From Saprospirales bacterium (GTDB lineage Bacteria > Bacteroidota > Bacteroidia > Chitinophagales > Saprospiraceae), in contig CANHDG010000004.1 in assembly GCA_947459365.1 (NCBI GenBank), positions 1 to 40,273 on the forward strand: 40,273 bases of DNA, in the 5' to 3' direction. The notes below the pieces were generated by a model. That model made no database searches, was not told the DNA's origin, and worked only from the letters and a program-made list of their open reading frames with translations. Each line of letters opens with the position of its first letter. Positions within the stretch are counted from its first letter, which is position 1. Positions 28,490 through 36,912 of the stretch are shown here, one piece after another. The position numbers and the translations under genes are program-made.

Positions 28490-29925
28490 TATTTGTTAGG
28501 TCCCATAAAATTGGTCGTCACTTTGTCGATGACTTTACCATTGCTGATTACTTCTATTTCCAATTCCGTTTTTCGGCCGTTCAATTGATTCAAAGGCATA
28601 TTCACAAAGAAAGCGCCTTCAGCCACTTTGTCTTTTTTAAGCTGATCATGCGATTGCCCCACAAATTCAATTTTCCCTTCTGGTTGCTTCAATTTAAGTT
28701 CGAAAGGCAAATCCTTGCCAGATTTGTTGATCAACTTATAGGTGTACAGATTGGTAATATGCTCTGCGTCCTTTTCTTGATAAAGTTGTCCAGGTGAGCG
28801 AAGAATGATACTTTCAATCATTCCTCGGTTAGCAATCAAGACCACATCAAGTGCTAATAAAGCCATCAGTACAAAACTGTAGGCATACACACGAGGCGTA
28901 AAAATTCGGCGAACCCCACTGTTGATACCTGTTTCAGAATCGTAGCGAATCAATCCTTTCGGTTTGTCTACTTTTTCCATAATCTGATCGCAAGCATCGA
29001 TGCAGGCGGTACAGTTAGTACACTCCAACTGGGTTCCATTTCGAATATCAATTCCAGTTGGGCAAACAGCGATGCAGAGCTTGCAATCGATACAGTCCCC
29101 TTGAACCGATGCTCGAATTTGCTCAACTGGATTTTTCTTGAGTTTTCCCCTAGGCTCTCCTCTTTTATGATCGTAGGCTACGACAATAGATTCCTTTACC
29201 AGCAGCACCCCTTGAAGGCGTCCATAAGGACAAATCGTGGTACAAACCTGCTCGCGCATCCGGGCAAACACCCCGTAAAAAACCCCAGAAAAACCAAGAA
29301 TAGCGAAAAAGCCACCCCAGTGTTGGGTAACTGGTTCCCGCACAATCTTGAGGACCTCGTCCATCGTAATGATATAGGCCAGAAAGTAATTAGATACGAC
29401 AAAAGAGATGGCGAAAAAGACCAGGTGTTTAAGGGTTTTTTTCCGGATTTTCTCTGCGGTCCATGGAGAGGCATCCAACTTGCGCTGCGCTCCGGCATCC
29501 CCTTCAATCCAGTATTCGATTCGCCGAAAAAACATTTCCATGAAGACGGTTTGGGGGCATACCCAGCCACAGAACAACCTACCAAAAACAACGGTAAAAA
29601 GGATGATAAACACAAAAAACGTGAGCAGCACTAGCACGAACAGGTGAAAATCCTGAGGCGTAAACAAGATTCCGAAGAAAATGAACTTACGCTCCAAGAC
29701 ATTAAAGAGAAACAACTGTTCCCCGTTGTGCTTGATAAATGGAAAAACCAGAAAAACGGCGAGGAAAATCAGGCTTACGATGGTCCGGGCATTGTAAAAG
29801 CGTCCGGAGGGCTTTTTGGGATAGAGCCAAATCCGTTTCCCATCTTGATCGACGGTAGCGATGGAATCTCGGTAGGCTTCGGTATCTTCCTCCATTTTTT
29901 GCAACAAGTCAGAATGGGTTGCCAT
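28489..29925 (-). CDS. ccoG: Cytochrome c oxidase accessory protein CcoG (polyferredoxin)
   Basis: FGRLFCGWVCPQTVFMEMFFRRIEYWIEGD, CTTICPYGRLQGV, CIDCKLCIAVCPTGIDIRNGTQLECTNCTACIDACD. Confidence 0.95.
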   Translation of the reverse strand: MATHSDLLQKMEEDTEAYRDSIATVDQDGKRIWLYPKKPSGRFYNARTIVSLIFLAVFLVFPFIKHNGEQLFLFNVLERKFIFFGILFTPQDFHLFVLVLLTFFVFIILFTVVFGRLFCGWVCPQTVFMEMFFRRIEYWIEGDAGAQRKLDASPWTAEKIRKKTLKHLVFFAISFVVSNYFLAYIITMDEVLKIVREPVTQHWGGFFAILGFSGVFYGVFARMREQVCTTICPYGRLQGVLLVKESIVVAYDHKRGEPRGKLKKNPVEQIRASVQGDCIDCKLCIAVCPTGIDIRNGTQLECTNCTACIDACDQIMEKVDKPKGLIRYDSETGINSGVRRIFTPRVYAYSFVLMALLALDVVLIANRGMIESIILRSPGQLYQEKDAEHITNLYTYKLINKSGKDLPFELKLKQPEGKIEFVGQSHDQLKKDKVAEGAFFVNMPLNQLNGRKTELEIEVISNGKVIDKVTTNFMGPNK

Positions 29926-30020
29926 GGTGTTTATTTTTTGAATCGAACTTGAATTGATAAGGATAAGCTGCTTAGTGGAACCGTTAGTTTGTAGGGGGGC
30001 GACTTTTTTCTTCTTCCCCT

Positions 30021-30072
30021 GCTCTCCAGAGAATACCAGACGGTACGTTCTAAAAGTACCCTGCTGGAGAGC
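30021..30072. repeat. Nested inverted repeat / RNA hairpin in the ccoP-ccoG gap
   Basis: GCTCTCCAG-agaatac-CAG-ac-GGTAC-[gttctaaaa]-GTACC-CTG-CTGGAGAGC: 17 Watson-Crick pairs with two one-sided bulges. Confidence 0.8.
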
Positions 30073-30117
30073 GTGAAGTAGAAGGTTATAGAAGATGGAG
30101 CAAAGTCCACCGGTCGT

Positions 30118-31062
30118 TTATTTTCCGGTCACTGGAGGGGCAGTTGAAGTGGTATCTGCCGTAGTGGCCTCTACCCATTTCTCCCCTTGTGGAGCTTTCG
30201 CGTTGGGTGGATTAGATCCGACTTTGCTTATGATGTAACTAGCTAGTTTCTGCATATCACCGGGGCCGATTTGTGCTTGCCAAGCGATCATTCCTTTTTC
30301 TGGAACCCCGTATTTAATGGTTTTAAAGACATTCTTTACACCACCTCCGTGGATCCAGTGCTCGTCGGTCAAGTTAGGGCCTACTCCGCCCTCCAGGGCT
30401 TTTCCGTGGCAGGCAGCGCAGTTGGCATTGAATACTACCTCCCCTTGACTCAGGGCACTAGCATCGGTGATTACCGTTACGGACGATTCATCCACCTTAT
30501 TTGCTTGTCCTGCAAGGGCCATAGCGATTTCCTTTCGGGCGGTTTCCACCTCCTTGTTGTACTCTTGCTCTTGGGAAGGGCCATTCCCCCCAAAGTGGTA
30601 GTAATACAAGTAGCCCACCGACCAGATAATGGTTACGATGAACATATTGACCCACCACGGTGGCAAGCTATTGTCCAACTCGCGGATTCCATCGAAGTCA
30701 TGATGAGAAAGAATTTCACCTTCCCGTTCCAATGGAACAGCATCCTCCCAGTATTTTTTGCGGAACTTCGTCCAGAAATCCTCCCCCTCCAGTTCGGCAA
30801 CTTCTTCTGGCAAAGAAAGCCCAGCTTTTTGTGCTTCCAGTTGGAGGATCCGTTGGTACATAAATTTATTCACCCAGAGCATATAGACAATGCCCAGAAC
30901 GACCATCAGGGACGCGGCAGTGACCAGTACCCAGGTCATGATATGGCTAAACTCAGTAACCCCATCCGCTTTTGCGGTTGCTGCCGCAGCCGCAGACTGC
31001 CCCCAAATGGGTGCTGCGACGAGCAGAGCCATCATGAGTATGAAAAATTGGCGTGATCTCAT
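30118..31062 (-). CDS. ccoP: cbb3-type cytochrome c oxidase subunit III (monoheme)
   Basis: N-terminal cbb3 domain (EGIRELDNSLPPWWVNMFIVTIIWSVGYLYYYHF) and a single CAACH c-type heme site. Confidence 0.9.
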   Translation of the reverse strand: MRSRQFFILMMALLVAAPIWGQSAAAAATAKADGVTEFSHIMTWVLVTAASLMVVLGIVYMLWVNKFMYQRILQLEAQKAGLSLPEEVAELEGEDFWTKFRKKYWEDAVPLEREGEILSHHDFDGIRELDNSLPPWWVNMFIVTIIWSVGYLYYYHFGGNGPSQEQEYNKEVETARKEIAMALAGQANKVDESSVTVITDASALSQGEVVFNANCAACHGKALEGGVGPNLTDEHWIHGGGVKNVFKTIKYGVPEKGMIAWQAQIGPGDMQKLASYIISKVGSNPPNAKAPQGEKWVEATTADTTSTAPPVTGK

Positions 31063-31101
31063 TGAATTAGATATTTATGGTTGTGCGTTAGGTGTTTCGT
31101 T

Positions 31102-31263
31102 TTATTCGTCCCGAAGCGGCATTTCTGCCATGCGGTTCATTTCTTCTTTATCTCCCAAAAAAGCACGAATCGCGGCGATACAGAAAACGCTGAAAAAGAG
31201 CACCAAGGTGAATATTCCAAACGACTGTATTCCGTCAACGGACTGAAGCAAGTATTTATACAT
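31102..31263 (-). CDS. ccoQ: CcoQ-like small membrane protein (absent from the supplied ORF track)
   Basis: Manual translation: MYKYLLQSVDGIQSFGIFTLVLFFSVFCIAAIRAFLGDKEEMNRMAEMPLRDE*. One TM helix, between ccoNO and ccoP. Confidence 0.85.
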   Translation of the reverse strand: MYKYLLQSVDGIQSFGIFTLVLFFSVFCIAAIRAFLGDKEEMNRMAEMPLRDE

Positions 31264-31292
31264 GGTTTACGGACTTTTTTAATCGTTAAAAA

Positions 31293-33425
31293 TTATTTCA
31301 CTTTGATGTCGGTACCCAAGCGCTGCAAGTAGGCGATCAAAGCAATCATTTCGGTATTCTCGATGTTGCTGTCTTTAACGCCTTGTTCTGCCAAACGGGT
31401 AGCAATGGCTTTTGCCTGCTTCTGGGCTTCCTCCACCGCTACTTCCTCAAACTTGGCAGGATACGGTGTACCCAACTTGCGCAAGGCATTGATCTTTGGA
31501 CCTAAATCGCTGTAATCCACCTGGGCATCCAACAAAGCAGGATACGCCGGCATGATAGAACCTGGTGACATAGAGGTTGGATCCATCATGTGATTGTAGT
31601 GCCAACTATCTGGGTACTTACCACCGACCCGCAACAAATCTGGACCTGTACGCTTACTTCCCCAAAGGAAGGGGCGATCGTAAATATATTCTCCACTCTT
31701 GGAGTACTCCCCGTACCGCTCGGTTTCACTGCGGAATGGACGGACCATTTGGGAGTGGCAACCTACGCATCCTTCCCGGATATAAATATCACGGCCTTCC
31801 AGCTCAAGAGGGGTGTAAGGCTTTACCGTCGAGATTTTGGGAACCTGGCTTTCAATAAATACCATTGGAACAATCTGCACAATACCCCCGATAGCAATCA
31901 AAATGGTGCTGTACAACAACATCTGTATCGGACGGCCTTCAATCCACTTGTGCCAATAAGCACCTGCTTCTGTAGGCGCTGGTCCGATGGCACGTCCGGG
32001 AGCTTCCGCCGCTTCCTCTGCCAGGAATGAACCCTGTTGTGCCGTTTTAACGAGGTTGTAAACCCCTAAAATGGTACCCACGAAGAACAAAGTGCCTCCA
32101 ATTGCCCGCATGGCGTACATCGGAATCAATTGAGTCACCGTATCCAAAAAATTACCCCATTGCAACATGCCCTCTGGTGTGAACTGCTTCCACATCATCG
32201 CCTGGGTCCAACCCGCAAAATAGAGCGGAACCGCATAGAATACAATCCCAAGCGTACCCAACCAAAAGTGCGTATTTGCCAATCTGATAGAATACAACTC
32301 CGTGCGGTACAAACGTGGCCACAAATAATACAACACAGCAAAGGTCAAAAAACCGTTCCAACCCAACGCCCCAACGTGCACGTGCGCAATGGTCCAGTCC
32401 GTAAAGTGACTGATGGCATTAAAACTCTTAATGGACAGCATCGGACCTTCAAAGGTCGCCATACCATAGGCTGAAATCGCCACCACCATAAACTTCAGAA
32501 TTGGATCTTGCCGAACACGGTCCCATGCCCCACGAAGGGTCAACAAACCGTTCAACATACCCCCCCAAGAAGGTGCTATCAACATGATGGAAAAGACCGT
32601 ACCCAAGGACTGCACCCAATCTGGCATAGAAGAGTACAATAAGTGGTGCGGACCCGCCCAGATATAGATGAAGATCAATGCCCAAAAGTGAATAATGGAC
32701 AACTTATAAGAGTAAACGGGACGATTTGCTGCCTTCGGAAGAAAGTAGTACATCAATCCGAGGTACGGAGTGGTCAAGAAAAACGCCACCGCATTGTGCC
32801 CATACCACCATTGAACCAACGCATCCTGAACGCCCGAAAACAAGGTGTAACTTCCAAAAATCGAGTATGGAAGCTCAAAACTACGAACAATGTGCAGCAC
32901 GGCTACCGTTACCCAAGTCGCTATATAAAACCAGATCGCAACATATAAGTGGGATTCGCGGCGCTTGATGATGGTCCCAAACAAATTGATACCAAACACC
33001 ACCCAAACCAGGGTAATTAATATATCAATCGGCCAAATCAATTCTGCATACTCCGAGCTGGTCGTAAAGCCCATCGGCAACGAAACAGCTGCCAGCAGAA
33101 TCACTACCTGCCATCCCCAAAAGTGAATCCAAGAAAGCGCATCGCTGAACATGCGCGCTTTCAATAACCGCTGCAAGGAGTAATATACCCCCATGAAAAT
33201 ACCGTTGCCCACAAAAGCGAAGATGACCGCATTCGTGTGCAAAGGCCGCAAACGGCCAAAAGAAAAATACGGAATGCCGTACTGGCTCATATTGAGCGAT
33301 GGGTAGATTAAATCCAATGCGATAATGATACCCACCAACATCCCTACGAGTCCAAAGACGAAGGACGCAATCCCGAAGGCGCGTACTATCTTGTTGTCAT
33401 AATGAAACTGTTCAATTCTGCTCAT
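31293..33425 (-). CDS. ccoNO: Fused cbb3-type cytochrome c oxidase subunits I and II
   Basis: CcoN core (RPLHTNAVIFAFVGNGIF, GPHHLLYSSMPDW, HFTDWTIAHVHVGALGWNGF) then CcoO (GRDIYIREGCVGCHSQMVRPFRSETERYGEYSKSGEYIYDRPFLWGSKRTGPDL) in one ORF. Confidence 0.95.
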   Translation of the reverse strand: MSRIEQFHYDNKIVRAFGIASFVFGLVGMLVGIIIALDLIYPSLNMSQYGIPYFSFGRLRPLHTNAVIFAFVGNGIFMGVYYSLQRLLKARMFSDALSWIHFWGWQVVILLAAVSLPMGFTTSSEYAELIWPIDILITLVWVVFGINLFGTIIKRRESHLYVAIWFYIATWVTVAVLHIVRSFELPYSIFGSYTLFSGVQDALVQWWYGHNAVAFFLTTPYLGLMYYFLPKAANRPVYSYKLSIIHFWALIFIYIWAGPHHLLYSSMPDWVQSLGTVFSIMLIAPSWGGMLNGLLTLRGAWDRVRQDPILKFMVVAISAYGMATFEGPMLSIKSFNAISHFTDWTIAHVHVGALGWNGFLTFAVLYYLWPRLYRTELYSIRLANTHFWLGTLGIVFYAVPLYFAGWTQAMMWKQFTPEGMLQWGNFLDTVTQLIPMYAMRAIGGTLFFVGTILGVYNLVKTAQQGSFLAEEAAEAPGRAIGPAPTEAGAYWHKWIEGRPIQMLLYSTILIAIGGIVQIVPMVFIESQVPKISTVKPYTPLELEGRDIYIREGCVGCHSQMVRPFRSETERYGEYSKSGEYIYDRPFLWGSKRTGPDLLRVGGKYPDSWHYNHMMDPTSMSPGSIMPAYPALLDAQVDYSDLGPKINALRKLGTPYPAKFEEVAVEEAQKQAKAIATRLAEQGVKDSNIENTEMIALIAYLQRLGTDIKVK

Positions 33426-33459
33426 ATTAATGTAGAGTAATAAGTGTTTTGCCGTTTAA

Positions 33460-33624
33460 TTATTCTTTTTCCTCTTCCACCGGAAGCGGGTCGTCAAATA
33501 AAATGCGAACCGAGGGCGTGTAATCATCCTCAAATTGTCCATTGCCAGCTGCCCAGAGGTACACCAATAGAAACCCCGCTGCCAGAATCAGGCTCATTAG
33601 AATGAGAAAAAGCATAATTTTCAT
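33460..33624 (-). CDS. ccoS: cbb3-type oxidase assembly protein CcoS (absent from the supplied ORF track)
   Basis: Manual translation: MKIMLFLILMSLILAAGFLLVYLWAAGNGQFEDDYTPSVRILFDDPLPVEEEKE*. CcoS/FixS-type TM plus QFEDDYTPSVRILFDD. Confidence 0.9.
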   Translation of the reverse strand: MKIMLFLILMSLILAAGFLLVYLWAAGNGQFEDDYTPSVRILFDDPLPVEEEKE

Positions 33625-33653
33625 AAAAAAGCCGTTTTTTGCTTGAAAACGGC
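33625..33653 (-). terminator. Terminator/attenuator-like hairpin abutting the ccoS start
   Basis: Minus strand: GCCGTTTTcaagcaaAAAACGGCttttttATG. 8-bp stem, T6 tract immediately before the ATG at 33624. Confidence 0.7.
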
Positions 33654-33664
33654 TGCAAAATGCA

Positions 33665-33685
33665 CTATTAACCCCTTGTTAATAG
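33665..33685. promoter_or_regulatory. 8-bp perfect palindromic candidate operator upstream of the cbb3 cluster
   Basis: CTATTAAC-ccctt-GTTAATAG. Confidence 0.5.
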
Positions 33686-33733
33686 ATGATTCAAGTCAGG
33701 AAAGACAATGACTTTAGTCGAATGACTCAGAAT

Positions 33734-34771
33734 TTAGGAACGGTAGGGCGAACATCCCTCGGTACAATTCGTACAGATATCAATCTGGTCACGCCCTTTC
33801 AATAATTTGCGGCGAAAGGCATCATAAGCAGGACTCTGCCACAACTGCTTAAAACTACTGGCCCGCAAATCGCCCAGCCGATGGGTGGCATCTTTATCAA
33901 AACAACAGGGAACTACCAGTCCATCCCAAGTAATTACACAGGCGTGCCAAAGTTTCCAGCAATGGTTAGCCAAGGCATGCTTCACTTTCCAAGTGCCGTC
34001 CGATTGCTGCCGGTAGCGGGCATACTTATCCTGTAACGGGATCAAAGGATTTCCGTTTTCATAATCATACACCTGGGCGGACTTCAATTTAACCTCGTCT
34101 ACCCCAATTTCTTTCGCCAACCGAAAAATCTCCGGAATCTGGTGCTCATTGGGGCGGACTACCAAAAACTGGAAGATGATGTGTGGGTGCTTTTTTCCTA
34201 GCTTTTTCCGCCACTTGACCACATTCCGAGCGCCCTGCAGCACGGTCTCCAATTTACCCTCTATCCGGTACTGTGCATAGGTGTACTGAGTAGTGCCATC
34301 TACACTAATCACCAAGCGGTCCAACCCGCTCTCAATGGTCTTCCGCGCATTTTCTTCATTTAAAAAATGCCCATTCGTACTGGTGATGGTATAAACTCCT
34401 TTTTCATGGGCGTACCGGACCATTTCCAGGAATTTTGGGTTAATGTAAGGTTCGCCTTGAAAATAGAAAATCAAAACCATCAAGCGCTGATGCAATTCAT
34501 CCAAGGTTTTCCTAAAAAAATCCTCTCGAAGATTTCCAGTTTCCCGTGTGAACGACCGCAACCCAGAAGGGCATTCAGGACAACGCAGGTTACAAGCGGT
34601 CGTTGGCTCCATGCTAATCGTGATAGGCAATCCCCACTGAATAGGACGCTTTAGCCACCGGGTCAAATAATAGGAGGAAAAGACCAGACCAGCATTCCAA
34701 AGCCGACCAATCGTTAGTTTTTGAATAAATCGCAGGCTGTCGTTTAGGTAAATCTTCATCGTTTGGTACAC
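33734..34771 (-). CDS. Radical SAM/SPASM domain-containing protein
   Basis: MEPTTACNLRCPECPSG (CxxxCxxC), FYFQGEPYINP, and C-terminal SPASM cysteines HACVITWDGLVVPCCFDKD...CTNCTEGC. Start possibly 34759 (MKIYLNDS). Confidence 0.92.
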   Translation of the reverse strand: MYQTMKIYLNDSLRFIQKLTIGRLWNAGLVFSSYYLTRWLKRPIQWGLPITISMEPTTACNLRCPECPSGLRSFTRETGNLREDFFRKTLDELHQRLMVLIFYFQGEPYINPKFLEMVRYAHEKGVYTITSTNGHFLNEENARKTIESGLDRLVISVDGTTQYTYAQYRIEGKLETVLQGARNVVKWRKKLGKKHPHIIFQFLVVRPNEHQIPEIFRLAKEIGVDEVKLKSAQVYDYENGNPLIPLQDKYARYRQQSDGTWKVKHALANHCWKLWHACVITWDGLVVPCCFDKDATHRLGDLRASSFKQLWQSPAYDAFRRKLLKGRDQIDICTNCTEGCSPYRS

Positions 34772-35063
34772 GCTTGGTCATTCCATTGGACACCCCCACA
34801 CCCCGTAAAGGTGAAAAGGGCCACCCAACTCGGAGGCAAAGTTCCAAAAAAACGCGGAACATCTGACGATATCAAAATGAAGCAGGTCATTTTGTTCGCT
34901 TTCTTTTTCTCCAACAATGATTTCCAGATTCGGTTCGGTCGAAACCTGAACAGCTGTTTTTACTCAATGCCTCCACGCGTACCATCTACCCATTCTACCT
35001 TTTCTTTTTTTCGAAAAATAAAAATTACTGACCACCAGCCTCGGCAATACACTATTTTTGTGT

Positions 35064-36086
35064 ATGATTTATCGCTCCATACTTTGGATGACCATCCCAA
35101 TAGCGGGTATTTTCCTGCACTGCCAATCCAGCACCAGCAGCCCTCCAAAGGCGGTCCCTACCGCCCCTGGCACCCCAACCCAAGCACAAATGGAGGTGCC
35201 TTACGCCAAAATTCCCATTCTAAACCCGGTTAAGATTAAAGCGTTTTTTCCATTCCTTCAAACGTTCTTGCAGGAAGTGGACAGCACACCGGGGTATTTA
35301 CTCACCGAACCCCTGCTCTTGAGAGCAAACCCTTGGATCCTCGACCGACTGGTGGCCACTGATTATGACCTTCGACTGGCACAAGGGGAATTTGTGTACG
35401 ACCAACGGGAACTGGAAGTGCTGCTCCCGGGTGATAGCCTGCTGATTCCCAACGCAACTGCTGCGCGAATACTCTCCGAAAAAATAGCCAAGACCCGGAT
35501 TGACATCAATTTACCGGCCTTCGAGTTACGACTCCTTGAAGGAGATAGTCTTTTGCACAAAATCAAAATACGAGTAGGGAAAAACGAAAAAAAATACCTC
35601 GAAATGGCAAAAACAGTGGTAGATCTGCGTACACATACCGGCCAAGGAACGATTATTCGGGTCAATAAAAATCCAGTATTCTATGACCCGGTAGATATGA
35701 AAATCTTCAAAGAAACCAAACGGGATGACCATCGCAAGACAAAGATGCCGCTGATACCATGGCTGGAACCCGAAATTAATGGGATACGATACGGACAACT
35801 GATTCACCCGACCACCAATCCAAAAACATTGGGAAAAACCGCATCCAATGGTTGTATTGGAGCCAGCGAAGCCGACGCTTGGCGCATCTATTATTATGCT
35901 CCTGTGGGTACCCCAGTACAAATCCGGTACCAACTACAAGTGCTCGATGAGAATGGGGATACGATTCACCTTAAAGATATTTACCCAAAGAAAGGCCCCA
36001 AACTGACTAAAAAGACCATTCCAGTGCAAAAAATGGCCGAACAAGTGCCTGCTGATGCCTGTTGGTGCGAAGAGCACCAGAGTTAA
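35064..36086 (+). CDS. L,D-transpeptidase (YkuD/ErfK family)
   Basis: INLPAFELRLLEGDSLLHKIKIRVGK, LIHPTTNPKTLGKTASNGCIGASEADAWRIYYYAPVGTPVQI (SxGC catalytic motif). Signal-like N-terminus MIYRSILWMTIPIAGIFLHC; called TTG at 35058 less likely. Confidence 0.88.
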   Translation: MIYRSILWMTIPIAGIFLHCQSSTSSPPKAVPTAPGTPTQAQMEVPYAKIPILNPVKIKAFFPFLQTFLQEVDSTPGYLLTEPLLLRANPWILDRLVATDYDLRLAQGEFVYDQRELEVLLPGDSLLIPNATAARILSEKIAKTRIDINLPAFELRLLEGDSLLHKIKIRVGKNEKKYLEMAKTVVDLRTHTGQGTIIRVNKNPVFYDPVDMKIFKETKRDDHRKTKMPLIPWLEPEINGIRYGQLIHPTTNPKTLGKTASNGCIGASEADAWRIYYYAPVGTPVQIRYQLQVLDENGDTIHLKDIYPKKGPKLTKKTIPVQKMAEQVPADACWCEEHQS

Positions 36087-36107
36087 CTATTAATGTTTGA
36101 GACCGAT

Positions 36108-36851
36108 ATGCCATTAAAACTCCTTTTTCCAACCCTGCTTTTACTCCTCCCAATTAGTGGATTTGGACAGGATCAGCAGTTCCTAGGCTTGGGCATTCTT
36201 CCCTCCTATGCCCACCTGAGCTCATCCCAGTTTTGGGGACGCCAACCCAATCGCTGGTCCAACAATTACCAAATCACTTATCGGACCCAACTAAGCGCAC
36301 ACTGGTACTTGCAAGCCAGTTTATTAGGCCTGGCAGTAAGCACGCGCTCCGATAAGTATGCCGTTCAGTGGCCCTCCGAATTCGATCCTGTAACAGGGGG
36401 TTACCGACCGGACCCTAGTTTACCTAAATTTACGCGTTTTTCGGAAGTGCATTTTTACCTTGCCGCACCGCTTGAGCTGCTTTATTTCCCGGGGAAACGT
36501 CAAATTTGGGGCGTCTCCTTTGGCTTTTTACCCAATACACCCTTGATTCGTCGAGTGGGCTCCGTCTTTTATTTTTCAGATGGAGGAGAGCAATGCAACC
36601 TCAGCAGCCAACCCTTACCCTTCAGGCCTCGATTGGGGGCAGTTATTGGAATGCCCATCAGCCTTCCCATCGCAAAATATTGGAAACTAGAACTTCAACC
36701 GAAAATAATTACGTACCAATTCGGAGACACACTCAACTCCCAAGTCGCCTTTCAAACAGGAGGATCCGTGCAACTGTTTCGCCAACTGGGACAACGTCCT
36801 TTCGGTTTCCGTAAAAAAAAGAAGCCCCTGTTAAACAACTTGGATTCATAG
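36108..36851 (+). CDS. Hypothetical outer-membrane beta-barrel-like protein
   Basis: Signal peptide MPLKLLFPTLLLLLPISGFGQD, then alternating aromatic/polar strands. Confidence 0.65.
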   Translation: MPLKLLFPTLLLLLPISGFGQDQQFLGLGILPSYAHLSSSQFWGRQPNRWSNNYQITYRTQLSAHWYLQASLLGLAVSTRSDKYAVQWPSEFDPVTGGYRPDPSLPKFTRFSEVHFYLAAPLELLYFPGKRQIWGVSFGFLPNTPLIRRVGSVFYFSDGGEQCNLSSQPLPFRPRLGAVIGMPISLPIAKYWKLELQPKIITYQFGDTLNSQVAFQTGGSVQLFRQLGQRPFGFRKKKKPLLNNLDS

Positions 36852-36912
36852 GGAGTTAATCCCATGTTCATATAAACACCATTCTGCTATCACCTTTTTT
36901 GCTCAACAGAAC

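Noticed and set aside
30271-31056. 261-aa plus-strand ORF antisense to ccoP
   Set aside because: Shadow ORF of a well-supported ccoP; no domain-like sequence and biased composition.
34763-35233. 156-aa plus-strand ORF overlapping the L,D-transpeptidase start
   Set aside because: Out of frame with the transpeptidase, and its C-terminal part is a frame-shifted reading of that gene.
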